Shown here in pieces: positions 32,501 through 40,522 of a stretch of DNA of 43,469 nucleotides. The notes beneath the pieces are model-generated. The model saw only the letters and a program-made list of their open reading frames with translations, ran no database searches and was not told where the DNA came from. The DNA comes from Candidatus Gaiellasilicea maunaloa (lineage in GTDB: Bacteria > Actinomycetota > Thermoleophilia > Gaiellales > Gaiellaceae). Each line of letters begins with the position of its first letter. Position 1 is the stretch's first letter. The position numbers and the translations under genes were made by a program. The stretch covers positions 1-43,469 of the forward strand of contig JANDLU010000023.1 in assembly GCA_024330215.1 (NCBI GenBank), written 5' to 3'.

Positions 32501-33165
32501 CCCGCCTGTGGAGCCGGGTGTTCCCGAGGGCCGAGGCCGTGGTTACGGCGGAAGCTTCGCCCGCCGCGGAGGTGCTCGCTGTTCACGAGCACCGTGATCC
32601 GCTCCTCGAGACCCGAGACGAGCTCGTCGCGCCGCAGCTTCGTCAGCCGTCCCCTCGCCAAGGCCGCATCGAGCTTCTTCGTCTTGTCGGCGACGATCGC
32701 GGCCACGAGTCCGTCGATCGACTCGCCCTTTTCGTTCGCGACCTGGGCGAGCGTCTTGCCTTCCCGGATGCTCGTCCGGAGCGCCTCCTCGGTGACGCCG
32801 AGATACGACGCGGCCGCGTCGAGATGACCGAGGCCGCGATCGTGGTGCCTGCCGGACCCGAAGCCGCGGCCGCCGAAGACCGGGAAGGCGTCCGCCTCGA
32901 TCCGCGCCTTCAACTCCTTGCCTTGTGCCTCCGTCAGGCGTCCGGCCTTGACGGCCGCGTCGACGCGATTCGCAAGCGCCTGCTCGAGCGCGCGGCTGAG
33001 CTTCTCCGGGTCGACGCCGAGCTGCTTCGCCGCGTCGTTCACGACGGACTTGCTCTCGGCGCTCGGGTCCCCGCTCGATTGCGCCGCGAAGGCGGCTCCG
33101 CCGCCGACGACGGCGAGCGCGGCGCCCGCACCCGCCATCAGCGTTCGTCTCGTCCTTCTCCTCAT
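32497..33165 (-). CDS. Secreted hypothetical protein
   Basis: A 222-residue exported protein. The N-terminus MRRRTRRTLMAGAGAALAVVGGGAAFA is a signal peptide, possibly Tat-like. The mature part is helical and charged with two related modules (VNDAAKQLGVDPEKLSRALEQALANRVDAAVKAGRLTEAQ and AAASYLGVTEEALRTSIREGKTLAQVANEKGESIDGLVAAI); the second pattern recurs in many actinobacterial secreted proteins of unknown role. AAAGGAG precedes ATG 33165. It lies 31 bases downstream of htrA on the same strand and so may belong to the same envelope-stress unit. Confidence 0.75.
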   Translation of the reverse strand: MRRRTRRTLMAGAGAALAVVGGGAAFAAQSSGDPSAESKSVVNDAAKQLGVDPEKLSRALEQALANRVDAAVKAGRLTEAQGKELKARIEADAFPVFGGRGFGSGRHHDRGLGHLDAAASYLGVTEEALRTSIREGKTLAQVANEKGESIDGLVAAIVADKTKKLDAALARGRLTKLRRDELVSGLEERITVLVNSEHLRGGRSFRRNHGLGPREHPAPQAG

Positions 33166-33196
33166 TGCGTGTGCTCCTTTCGGTCGGTGGTGTGCG

Positions 33197-34243
33197 TCAG
33201 GCCGCCGGGCGAGCGCCGAGCTCGACCTCGACAGTGCGTTCGTCGCCGCTCCGGACGATCGTCAGCTCGACGGAGTCGCCCGGACGCCTTGCATCGATCA
33301 GCCGGCGCAGCCCGTCGGCCGCGTCGACCGGCTCGCCGTCGATCTCGGTGACCATGTCGCCGTCGCGAAGGCCGGCTGCGGCGGCCGGGGTGCCCGGGCG
33401 AACCTGGGCGAGTCGGACGCCGTCTCCGTCCGTCGCGTCTTCCGTCGCGACGCCGAGGTAGGCGTGCTCGACCTTCCCGTCCGCGATCAGCTCTGCCGCG
33501 ATCCGTGCCACTGTGTCCGAGGGAACCGCGAAGCCGACGCCGTCGTTGCCGCCCGACCGACTCTCGATCTGGGAGTTGACCCCGATCACGCGCCCGTCGA
33601 GATCGAGCAGCGGGCCGCCGGAGTTGCCGTGGTTGATCGCTGCGTCGGTCTGGATCGCGTCGTCGATCGCGAAGTCGTTCGGCGAGTTGATCTGGCGATG
33701 AAGGGCGCTGACGATCCCGGTTGTGACGGTCTGATCGAGACCGAACGGGCTGCCGATCGCGATCACTCCGTCGCCGACCTCGACGTCGCCCGAATCGGCG
33801 AGCGCGAGCGGCTGCAACGCGGAAGCCGGCGCATCGACGTCGAGCACCGCGAGGTCGGTGGATGGATCGCTGCCGACCACGGTCGCCTCGTAGGTCGAGC
33901 CGTCGGCGAACTTGACGGACACCGTGCTCGCGCCGGCGACGACGTGCTGGTTCGTAATCACATGGCCGTCGTCGTAGACGAAGCCGGAGCCCTGCGACTG
34001 AGGCCCGCTCTCTCCGCCGACGGCGATCTCGACGACGCTCTGGGCGCTGCGCTCGTAGATCTCGCCCACGGTCGAGGTCGAGCTCGCCGCTTGCTGCGCC
34101 GACCGGCCGACCGTGACTTGACGAACGACCGTCTCGCCAGAGTCGAGCGCCGAGACTGCGACGGCACCGCCTCCGGCTCCGAGGAATACCGCCGCGACGA
34201 GGGCGGCGGCTCCGGCGCGGGGGTGCTTGAACGGGTTCTTCAT
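33197..34243 (-). CDS. HtrA/DegP-type serine protease with PDZ domain
   Basis: A 348-residue membrane-anchored trypsin-like protease for envelope quality control. An N-terminal helix (residues ~10-32) anchors it. The catalytic triad is His100 (ITNQHVV), Asp130 (STDLAVL) and Ser208 (NHGNSGGPLL). A PDZ domain covers ~250-340 (YLGVATED...GLRDGDMVTEIDGEPV). AAAGGA lies upstream of ATG 34243. The upstream gap carries four direct repeats at 11-bp spacing, likely boxes for the adjacent response regulator. Synteny mirrors mycobacterial mprA-mprB-pepD, where the regulator controls the protease; the same logic here is inference. Confidence 0.92.
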   Translation of the reverse strand: MKNPFKHPRAGAAALVAAVFLGAGGGAVAVSALDSGETVVRQVTVGRSAQQAASSTSTVGEIYERSAQSVVEIAVGGESGPQSQGSGFVYDDGHVITNQHVVAGASTVSVKFADGSTYEATVVGSDPSTDLAVLDVDAPASALQPLALADSGDVEVGDGVIAIGSPFGLDQTVTTGIVSALHRQINSPNDFAIDDAIQTDAAINHGNSGGPLLDLDGRVIGVNSQIESRSGGNDGVGFAVPSDTVARIAAELIADGKVEHAYLGVATEDATDGDGVRLAQVRPGTPAAAAGLRDGDMVTEIDGEPVDAADGLRRLIDARRPGDSVELTIVRSGDERTVEVELGARPAA

Positions 34244-34290
34244 CTCAGGTTTCCTTTCGCTGGCGATGATGACTCCAGGAGACCACCGCC

Positions 34291-34331
34291 GTCTAAGGCG
34301 GGTCTGAGATCGGTCTAAGGATCGCCTAAGA
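34291..34331 (-). promoter_or_regulatory. Four 11-bp-spaced direct repeats upstream of htrA
   Basis: GTCTAAGG (34291), GTCTGAGA (34302), GTCTAAGG (34313) and GCCTAAGA (34324) begin exactly 11 bp apart, i.e. one per helical turn. This is the pattern bound by OmpR/PhoB-type regulators. The site ends ~48 bp from the htrA start and touches the kinase stop. Confidence 0.65.
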
Positions 34332-35672
34332 CTTCGACGTCTCGGGCCGGAGGCGCAGCCGCAGCCGCGTTCCGCCGCCCTCCGCGGCCTCGGCGCTGAC
34401 GGCGCCGCCGTGCGCCTCGGCCACCTGACGGACGATCGCCAACCCGAGCCCCGAACCCGGCATGCTTCTCGCCGTCGCGGCGCGATAGAAGCGGTCGAAG
34501 ACGAACGGAAGATCCTCCTCGCCGATTCCCGGCCCGTGGTCGCGCACGGTCACCTCGCCCTCGCGCACGGTTACCTCCACCTCGCCGCCCGCGGGGCTCC
34601 ACTTGGCCGCATTGTCGAGCAGGTTCGAGATCGCCCGCTCGATCGTCGCGGGAACCCCCCGGATCAGCGATTCGTCCAGCTCGCTCGCGAATGTCACTCC
34701 CGGCCGGTTCCGGCGCGTGCGCGCGATCGCGTCCGCCGTCGCCAGGTCCAGCCGAACGTCCTCGGGCTCGACCGGAGCCTGATCGCCGCGGGCCAGCTCG
34801 ACGAGCTCCGCGATCAACGCGGTCATCTCGCCGAGCTGCTCGGTCACGTCCCGCAGGAGCTGCTCCCGCTCGCCGGGCGGCAGGGTCACGTCCCGGCTCA
34901 GAACCTCGATGTTCGTGCGCAGGCTCGTCAAGGGCGTCCGGAGCTCGTGCGACGCGTCCGAGACGAGCTGACGCTGCGCCCGCGCCGAGTCCCCGAGCGC
35001 AGCGAGCATCGTGTTGAACGTCGAAGCGAGGCGCGCGAGCTCGTCGCTTCCATGATCGTCGATCCGGCGTGAGAGATCCCGGGTCTCCGTGACGTCCTCG
35101 GCCGCGCGCGTCAGGCGCTGAACGGGAGCAAGCACAGCGCGCGAGACGACAAGCCCGAGTCCTGCCGCGAGCGCGATTCCGCCGGCTGCGATCAGCACCA
35201 GCAGGCCGCGGATCCGTTCGAGAGCCGCATCCACCTCGTCGAGCGGGCGCGCAATCTGGAGCGCGAGCCCGGGGCGGTCGACCGGCAATGTGTAAACGCG
35301 CAGGTGCGTTCCCGCGACCGTCGCATCGGCGAAGAACGAGCCGCGCTTGCCGGCGGCGGTCAGTCGCGCTCGCTCACTCACCGGCAGCTCGACGCGTGCG
35401 GCTGGTGACTGGATCGCAGAGCCCTTCGAGGTGACGAGCTGCGTGATTCCCTCCGCTCCTCCGAAGCGCGTCGGTGGAAGGTCGAGGAAGGGATTGCCGG
35501 ACGAGTCGTTCACGACGCGCAGCCGCACGCTGCTCACGCGGTCCCGCAAGGCGTCGTCGACCTCGCTGCGGAGCTCGCCGCGGACGAGTACGTAGGTGAT
35601 CGCCGAGGCTCCCGCCACGGCCAGCGCCACGGCCAGCGCCACGGCCAGCGTCAGCCGGGCGCGGAAGCTCAC
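34326..35672 (-). CDS. Sensor histidine kinase (MprB-like)
   Basis: A 448-residue membrane kinase partnered with the response regulator just upstream. Membrane helix 1 is ~8-30, an extracellular sensor ~31-155, and helix 2 ~156-178. The HAMP domain has [15 protein letters not shown]. The dimerisation/phosphoacceptor box is [14 protein letters not shown] (His242). ATPase motifs are [11 protein letters not shown] (N box), DHGPGIG (G1), FVFDRFYRA (F box) and GSGLGLAIV (G2). GTG 35672 overlaps the regulator's TGA (GTGA). The first helix is encoded by three copies of a 12-bp unit giving LAVA repeats. The kinase probably senses envelope stress, by analogy with MprB. Confidence 0.92.
   Translation of the reverse strand: MSFRARLTLAVALAVALAVAGASAITYVLVRGELRSEVDDALRDRVSSVRLRVVNDSSGNPFLDLPPTRFGGAEGITQLVTSKGSAIQSPAARVELPVSERARLTAAGKRGSFFADATVAGTHLRVYTLPVDRPGLALQIARPLDEVDAALERIRGLLVLIAAGGIALAAGLGLVVSRAVLAPVQRLTRAAEDVTETRDLSRRIDDHGSDELARLASTFNTMLAALGDSARAQRQLVSDASHELRTPLTSLRTNIEVLSRDVTLPPGEREQLLRDVTEQLGEMTALIAELVELARGDQAPVEPEDVRLDLATADAIARTRRNRPGVTFASELDESLIRGVPATIERAISNLLDNAAKWSPAGGEVEVTVREGEVTVRDHGPGIGEEDLPFVFDRFYRAATARSMPGSGLGLAIVRQVAEAHGGAVSAEAAEGGGTRLRLRLRPETSKS
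35614..35649 (-). repeat. Three tandem 12-bp units in the kinase membrane helix
   Basis: GCCACGGCCAGC occurs three times in direct succession (35614, 35626, 35638). Each unit codes four residues of the LAVA pattern, so copy change would alter helix length without a frameshift. Confidence 0.6.
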
Positions 35673-36343
35673 TGCTCGCGGAGGGCGTAGCCGACGCCGC
35701 GGATCGTCTGGATCAGCCTCGGCTTCCCGCCCGCCTCGGTCTTCCGGCGCAGGTAGCCGATGTAGACGTCGAGCGAGTTCGAGCCGAAGCCGAAGTCGTA
35801 GCCCCAGACGCGCTCGAAGATCACCGAGCGTGTCAGCACCTGGCGTGGGTTGCGGAGGAAGAGCTCGAGCAGCGAGAACTCGGTTCGCGTCAGCTCGATC
35901 TGAGAGCGTGCGCGCGTTGCGAGCCGTGTGGCCGGGTCGAGCTCGAGGTCGGCGAACTGGAGGACGGCGCCGTCGTCCGGCGCGGTGCGGCGCAGCAGCG
36001 CGCGCAGGCGGGCAAGCAGCTCCTCGAGCGCGAACGGCTTGACGACGTAGTCGTCCGCACCGGCGTCGAGCCCTGCGACCCGATCGGCGACCTCGTCGCG
36101 CGCGGTCAGCATCAAGATCGGTATGGGGTTTCCGTCGCTTCGTAGCCGCCGGCACACCTCGAGTCCATCGAGGCACGGCATCGAGACGTCCAGCACGACC
36201 GCGTCGATGTCGGGCTCGCGGGCGATCCGCGCGAGCGCCTCGACGCCGTCGCCGGCAAGCTCGACCTCGTAGCGCTCGAGCCCGAGCGCGCGCCGCAGCG
36301 ACTCGCGCACCGCAGCATCGTCGTCGACGACCAGGATCCTCAT
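35669..36343 (-). CDS. OmpR-family response regulator (MprA-like)
   Basis: A 224-residue two-domain regulator. The receiver domain has the acidic pocket VVDDD, phosphoacceptor Asp52 ([11 protein letters not shown]), Thr80 in LMLTAR and Lys in YVVKPF. The C-terminal winged-helix domain contains [23 protein letters not shown] and the recognition region [15 protein letters not shown]...[14 protein letters not shown] 36343 has CACAAT 6 nt upstream on the minus strand. Two 11-bp-spaced boxes like those before htrA overlap the expected -35 region, suggesting autoregulation. Its TGA overlaps the kinase GTG. Confidence 0.93.
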   Translation of the reverse strand: MRILVVDDDAAVRESLRRALGLERYEVELAGDGVEALARIAREPDIDAVVLDVSMPCLDGLEVCRRLRSDGNPIPILMLTARDEVADRVAGLDAGADDYVVKPFALEELLARLRALLRRTAPDDGAVLQFADLELDPATRLATRARSQIELTRTEFSLLELFLRNPRQVLTRSVIFERVWGYDFGFGSNSLDVYIGYLRRKTEAGGKPRLIQTIRGVGYALREQ

Positions 36344-36364
36344 CCGCTCATTGTGCGGCCGGGG

Positions 36365-36381
36365 CCTAAGAAGTTCCTGAG
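36365..36381 (-). promoter_or_regulatory. Two 11-bp-spaced boxes at the response-regulator promoter
   Basis: CCTAAG (36365) and CCTGAG (36376) are 11 bp apart and match the core of the four htrA repeats. They cover the -35 position relative to CACAAT (36350-36355), fitting activation or autoregulation. Confidence 0.5.
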
Positions 36382-36409
36382 AGAGCGATCCCGCGCTGAA
36401 CTCGGCGAA

Positions 36410-36460
36410 CCCTCGATCGAGGGATCGTCTCGCGAGCGGGCCGTCCCCCTCGATCGGGGG
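36410..36460. promoter_or_regulatory. Two related palindromes upstream of the regulator gene
   Basis: CCCTCGATCGAGGG (36410-36423, perfect) and CCCCCTCGATCGGGGG (36445-36460) share CCCTCGATCG and are ~36 bp apart. They lie in the 281-bp gap 36344-36624. They may be operator sites or hairpins; the role is unknown. Confidence 0.35.
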
Positions 36461-36528
36461 ATGGCAGGACGCTCGGATCCGACTAGAAGTGAGAGCGCGG
36501 CCAGGGGAGGGGGATGCGGGTCTCTGCG

Positions 36529-36561
36529 GCGCCCGTTCGATGGCGATCCTCGAACGGGCGC
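36529..36561 (-). terminator. Perfect 12-bp hairpin downstream of the thioesterase gene
   Basis: Arms GCGCCCGTTCGA / TCGAACGGGCGC around TGGCGATCC. It lies 64 bases past the thioesterase stop in the direction of transcription. No T-run. Candidate end of the phosphomannomutase-thioesterase transcript. Confidence 0.5.
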
Positions 36562-36582
36562 GCACCCGCAACGGAAGCAGGA

Positions 36583-36601
36583 TTGTGTTCATTGCGCACA
36601 A
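36583..36601. repeat. Dispersed hairpin repeat, copy 5 (shorter arms)
   Basis: Arms TTGTG / CACAA around TTCATTGCG; the flanking C-G pair of the other copies is lost. Lies 23 bases beyond the thioesterase stop. Confidence 0.65.
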
Positions 36602-36624
36602 GGTCTGTGCGTGCGCGCCGCGCG

Positions 36625-37083
36625 TCAGGCCTCGAGATCCTCGCCTTCGAAGGTCCGGATCGCCTCGCGGTAGGAGTCCGGAATCTCCGCCGCTCGTCTC
36701 GCCTCCCGCTCGACGAGGACGAGCGTCTGCGCAGCGGTCACCATCAGCGCGTCCTCGTCCATCCGGTAGGCCGCGCACTCGTAGGTCGCGCTCGTGCGAC
36801 CGATCCGGGCGAGCCGGACGAAGATCTCGAGCAGGTCGTCGAAGCGTGCGGGGGCGTGGTACTCGACGTTCGAGGCGCGGAGGACGAAATCATGGCCCGC
36901 GATCCACTCGCCCGCTAGCCCGAGATGGCGGTGGTACTCGGTGCGCGCGTGGTCGAAGTAGGGGAGGTAGCGGCCGTAGTAGACGATCCCCTGCGCGTCC
37001 GTGTCCGAGAACCAGACGCGCGCGATCGCCGAGTACTTGAACGGAGGCTTCCGGTCGGTGACGCGACCTAGCTCGATGGTCAT
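36625..37083 (-). CDS. Acyl-CoA thioesterase, hot-dog fold (4HBT family)
   Basis: A 152-residue single hot-dog thioesterase. The 4-hydroxybenzoyl-CoA thioesterase-like signature is [28 protein letters not shown], with the catalytic Asp in [18 protein letters not shown] and TLVLVERE follow. It hydrolyses acyl-CoA thioesters; the acyl group is not predictable. ATG 37083 overlaps the stop of the phosphomannomutase gene by four bases (ATGA), so the pair is co-translated. A longer open frame upstream is only a shadow of that gene. Confidence 0.87.
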   Translation of the reverse strand: MTIELGRVTDRKPPFKYSAIARVWFSDTDAQGIVYYGRYLPYFDHARTEYHRHLGLAGEWIAGHDFVLRASNVEYHAPARFDDLLEIFVRLARIGRTSATYECAAYRMDEDALMVTAAQTLVLVEREARRAAEIPDSYREAIRTFEGEDLEA

Positions 37084-38432
37084 CCCCGGATCAGTCCGAT
37101 CACCTCGTCGCGCTTCTCCTCCAGCAGCTCCTCGGAGAGCGCTTCCAGGTTGAGCCGGAGCAGCGGCTCGGTGTTCGACGGGCGGACGTTGAAGTGCCAA
37201 TCGCTGTACTCGACCGAGATCCCGTCGAGGTGGCTGATCCGCCCGTGCGCGTAGCGCCCCTCCAGCTCCGCGAGCGTGCGCGCGGTGTCGGCGACCGGAG
37301 TGTTGAGCTCGCCGGTCAGGAAGTAGCGCTCGCGGAATGGGCGCAGGATCGCGGAGAGCTTCTGTCTGCGCTTCGAGATCAGCTCGAGCATGAGCAGGAA
37401 CGGGACGATGCCCGAGTCGGCCTGGGTGAAGTCGCGGAAGTAGTAGTGAGCGGAGACCTCGCCGCCGAAGACGGCGCCCTCCTCGCGCATGCGGTGCTTG
37501 ATGTAGGCGTGCCCGACGCGGTTGACGAGCGCGACCCCGCCCGCCTCCTCGATCGTCTTCGGCACCGCCCAGCTTGCGCGCACGTCGTAGATCACCTTGC
37601 CACCCGGGTTCTTCTCGAGCACGGACTGGGCGAGCAGGGCGGTCACAAAGTCGCCCGGGACGAACTCGCCCATGTCATCGACGAAGAAGCAGCGGTCGGC
37701 GTCGCCGTCGTACGCGACCCCGAGATCGGCCTCGGCCTCCCGCGTGCGCGCGACGATGAACTCGCGGTTCTCGGGCAGGAGCGGGTTCGGCTCGTGGTTC
37801 GGGAAGGTGCCGTCGGGCTCGAAGTAGCAGCGGACGGCCTCGATCGGCAGGCGCGCGAGAATGGGCGGGAGCATCGTCCCGGCCATCCCGTTCGCCGCGT
37901 CGATCACGACCCGCAACGGCTTGACCGCCTCGATGTCGACGAATGAGAGCACCTTCTCGACGAACCCGGCCCAGATGTCCTCCTGCCGAATCGAGCCGCG
38001 AGCCGAGGACGAAGGCTTGTGTTCATTGCGCACAAGCTCTAGCGCGCGGTCGCGCACCCCGAAGAGGCCCGATTCGCCGCCGACCGGGAGCGCCCCAGCG
38101 CGGACGATCTTCATCCCCGTGTATTCCTTCGGGTTGTGCGAGGCGGTCACGCAGACGCCGCCGTCGAGACCGAGATCGCCGACGGCGAAATAGACCATCT
38201 CCGTTCCCACGAGCCCGAGGTCGAGCACGTCCGCACCGACGTCGGCGGCGCCGTCGATCAGCGCCGCGGCCATCGTGGGCGACGAGCTGCGCATGTCACG
38301 CCCGACCGCGATCGAGCGCGGCTCGAACTGCTCGACGAACGCACGCCCGATCGCGTACGCGCCCTCCTCGTCGAGCTCGTCGGGATGAACGCCGCGGATG
38401 TCGTATGCCTTGAAGACCTTCGGGTCGAGCAC
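37080..38432 (-). CDS. manB: Phosphomannomutase/phosphoglucomutase
   Basis: Interconverts hexose 6- and 1-phosphates for GDP-mannose or UDP-glucose supply. The 450-residue protein has the active-site Ser98 in TASHNPKEYTGMK, the metal loop DGDADR (242-247), the sugar loop GGEVSAHYYFRD and the phosphate loop FNVRPSNTEPLLRL. Residues ~131-144 (LELVRNEHKPSSSA) are translated from a copy of the dispersed hairpin repeat, between the first and second domains, a place that can tolerate extra residues. GTG 38432 has TAGCAT 6 nt upstream on the minus strand. Gene symbol follows the usual family name; specificity could include glucose. Confidence 0.92.
   Translation of the reverse strand: MLDPKVFKAYDIRGVHPDELDEEGAYAIGRAFVEQFEPRSIAVGRDMRSSSPTMAAALIDGAADVGADVLDLGLVGTEMVYFAVGDLGLDGGVCVTASHNPKEYTGMKIVRAGALPVGGESGLFGVRDRALELVRNEHKPSSSARGSIRQEDIWAGFVEKVLSFVDIEAVKPLRVVIDAANGMAGTMLPPILARLPIEAVRCYFEPDGTFPNHEPNPLLPENREFIVARTREAEADLGVAYDGDADRCFFVDDMGEFVPGDFVTALLAQSVLEKNPGGKVIYDVRASWAVPKTIEEAGGVALVNRVGHAYIKHRMREEGAVFGGEVSAHYYFRDFTQADSGIVPFLLMLELISKRRQKLSAILRPFRERYFLTGELNTPVADTARTLAELEGRYAHGRISHLDGISVEYSDWHFNVRPSNTEPLLRLNLEALSEELLEEKRDEVIGLIRG
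38015..38037. repeat. Dispersed hairpin repeat, copy 6, inside manB
   Basis: Arms GCTTGTG / CACAAGC around TTCATTGCG, preceded by GACGAAG as in copy 1. It is read in frame as ELVRNEHKP in the phosphomannomutase without breaking the frame. Confidence 0.75.
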
Positions 38433-38438
38433 GGCGCG

Positions 38439-38444
38439 ATGCTA
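38439..38444 (-). promoter_or_regulatory. -10 hexamer TAGCAT of manB
   Basis: On the minus strand TAGCAT ends 6 nt before GTG 38432; probable leaderless start. Confidence 0.4.
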
Positions 38445-38480
38445 TGGGAACCGTCTCGGTGACTGCGGTGTAGAACGCGT

Positions 38481-39242
38481 ATGACCAGAGCGCTTGCCCT
38501 GGCTCTCCTGGCTTTCTGTGCGTCACTAGCCGCTCCGTCGAGCGCGTATCCAAAGGAGATCGCACGCGTGGTCGTCTGCGGTGCGGACGGGTGCAGCGAG
38601 CTCACCCGGCCGCGTACGGCACTCACCGGTTCTCCGGGCGCGTCGATGCCGTCCCCGAGCTCGTTCTACGCTGTCGAGATCAGCTACGGCCGCAAGGGGA
38701 GCCATCCGCCGGAGACGGCGTTCTACGTGCCGAGCGCACGGATGACCGCCAGCTCCTGGAGTGAGGCCGGCTTTCAGTGGTCAGTGACGCCGCCGGCCGC
38801 CGTCACGACGTTCGAGCGGATCGCGCGCGGGCTGCGGCCGTTCCAGCGGCCGCGGTTCGAAGAGGTTGTCGTGGGCGGGACCGGAGTCTCGCAACCGAGG
38901 TCGTACGAGCGGCTCTTCACGATCCAGGATCCGGGGCGCACGGATCTCGAGGAAGCCGACTGGGAACGAATCGAGTTCCGGTCCGCGCACGAGAATCCCT
39001 GGTCGCTCTCGACCCTTCGTTACTCGCCCGGCAGCGACATCCTCAGACGCAACCTGGAGTGGGTGAAGATCTCGCCGTCGCTAGCCCGCGCGATCGAAGC
39101 CCGCTCGAGCCTCGACCGCTCCGCCGGCGTTGGCCTCGACTGGCAGCTCGTCGGCGGCTCGCTGTTGATCGGCGCGGCGCTCGCGGTGACAGCGGCGCTG
39201 CTCATCCGACGCGACTCGTCGCCTCGTTCCGAGAGCGTCTGA
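38481..39242 (+). CDS. Secreted/membrane-anchored hypothetical protein
   Basis: A 253-residue protein with a signal peptide (MTRALALALLAFCASLAAPSSA), an extracellular part without recognised domain (contains a VVVCGADGCSEL Cys pair near residue 35), and a C-terminal membrane helix (LVGGSLLIGAALAVTAALLI) with a basic tail. This is a type I membrane topology. ATG 38481 has TAGAAC only 4 nt upstream, a poorer promoter match than its neighbours. It is divergent from manB with 48 bases between starts, and is followed by another exported protein on the same strand, with which it may work. Confidence 0.65.
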   Translation: MTRALALALLAFCASLAAPSSAYPKEIARVVVCGADGCSELTRPRTALTGSPGASMPSPSSFYAVEISYGRKGSHPPETAFYVPSARMTASSWSEAGFQWSVTPPAAVTTFERIARGLRPFQRPRFEEVVVGGTGVSQPRSYERLFTIQDPGRTDLEEADWERIEFRSAHENPWSLSTLRYSPGSDILRRNLEWVKISPSLARAIEARSSLDRSAGVGLDWQLVGGSLLIGAALAVTAALLIRRDSSPRSESV

Positions 39243-39323
39243 GCCGGCGAGGGCCCGCCGGCTCGCCGCAACGGACGTCGTATGCTCCGGAAAACCGTCG
39301 GTCGAGCAAGGGAGCGGCGCTTG

Positions 39324-40490
39324 GTGACATCGATCCTACGCGCGGTCCTGGTGGCAGCAATAGTCACTGGAGTGGTCGCGACCGAAGGAGGCTCCGGGGA
39401 CGCGCGCTTCTACGGCCTCAGCGGCTCCCAGGCCGACGCGACGCTCTCGCAGGTCGACCCGGCGACGCTCCGACCGGTCGGCCGGCCACTTCGCGTCGGC
39501 GTCTTCAACGCAGATCGGGCGATCTCACCCGACGGATCGACGCTTGCGCTCGTGTCGCAGGAACGTCCCGTCGTGCGATTCGTCGACCTCGGACGGATGC
39601 GCGCGACCGGGCAGGCGACGCTCGCGGCGGAAGGTGAGGTGCAGTGGCTGCGCTGGACTCCTCGTGGCCTCGTCGCGCTCGTCGACCTGTCCCGCGGCTC
39701 GAAGCTGGTCTGGCTCGATCCATCGACGCGGACGGTGACCCGCACGCTGCGCTATCGCGGTGAGCTCGTCGATCCGCGTCTCGCGAACGGCCGGGTCGTC
39801 GCCGTCGAATGGCCTTCGGGGCAGGTCGGTCCGATCCGCCTGAACGTGATCGACGCCGACGGCCGAGCGCGCTCGACCCGCGTCGAGCGGATCGCGGGCG
39901 GCTGGCAGCGCCGCGGCGGAGAGGTCGTCCGGATGGCCGAGCCGGGCCTGGCCGTCTCCCCGGACGGCGAGCGGTCGTGGCTCGCCGACGGCGACGGCGA
40001 GCTCTGCGCGGTCGAGCTCGGCTCGCTCGCGATCGCCTGTCGCCCGCTGCGCACTCCGGCCGAGGTCGCCAAGATCGGGAGCCCGTGGTCGCGGCGCCAG
40101 CTCAAGCTCGTCGCGCCCGGCACGCTCGCCCTCTCCGGCTGGGAGAAGCCGACCCGCGGCCCGAGGGCGGCGAAGGCGATCGGACTCTGGCTCGTCGACG
40201 CGGCCACGTGGGAGCGACGCCTGCTCGACCGCGAGATCGACTCGTTCCGCGCCGCGGCGGGCGTCGTCGTCGGCGTCCGCCGCAACGGCGTCACCGCCTA
40301 CGGCAGCGACGGCGCCAGGCGCTACGGAATCGAAGAATCGCTCCAGCTCGGCGTGATCAGGACGACCGGCCCGTATCTCTACGTTCCCCGCTCGGACGGC
40401 CGCACGGTCGTCGCCGACCTCGCGAGCGGCCGTGTGCTCCGGCGAGTCGCCACGCGCGTCCAGCCCTTCCAGGACGTCGACACCTGGTAG
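39324..40490 (+). CDS. Exported beta-propeller-like protein
   Basis: A 388-residue protein with a short signal peptide (TSILRAVLVAAIVTGVVATEGGSG) and repeated beta blades of the YVTN/WD-like kind: LSQVDPATLRPVGRPLRVG, AISPDGSTLALVS, LVWLDPSTRTVTRTLRY, LAVSPDGERSWLAD and TVVADLASGRVLRRV. A binding or scaffold role outside the cell is usual for such proteins. I chose GTG 39324 because AAGGGAG (39308-39314) precedes it and the signal peptide starts there; ATG 39282 overlaps a TATGCT that may instead be the -10 (39281-39286). Confidence 0.65.
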   Translation: MTSILRAVLVAAIVTGVVATEGGSGDARFYGLSGSQADATLSQVDPATLRPVGRPLRVGVFNADRAISPDGSTLALVSQERPVVRFVDLGRMRATGQATLAAEGEVQWLRWTPRGLVALVDLSRGSKLVWLDPSTRTVTRTLRYRGELVDPRLANGRVVAVEWPSGQVGPIRLNVIDADGRARSTRVERIAGGWQRRGGEVVRMAEPGLAVSPDGERSWLADGDGELCAVELGSLAIACRPLRTPAEVAKIGSPWSRRQLKLVAPGTLALSGWEKPTRGPRAAKAIGLWLVDAATWERRLLDREIDSFRAAAGVVVGVRRNGVTAYGSDGARRYGIEESLQLGVIRTTGPYLYVPRSDGRTVVADLASGRVLRRVATRVQPFQDVDTW

Positions 40491-40522
40491 CCCGCGCACG
40501 CTCGGCGCGTACGTCCCGTCAC

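Noticed and set aside
14879-38037. Hairpin repeats as CRP/GlxR-type operators
   Set aside because: TGTG and CACA are separated by 9 rather than 8 bases and the loop is conserved, unlike cAMP-receptor sites; a copy also lies within a coding sequence.
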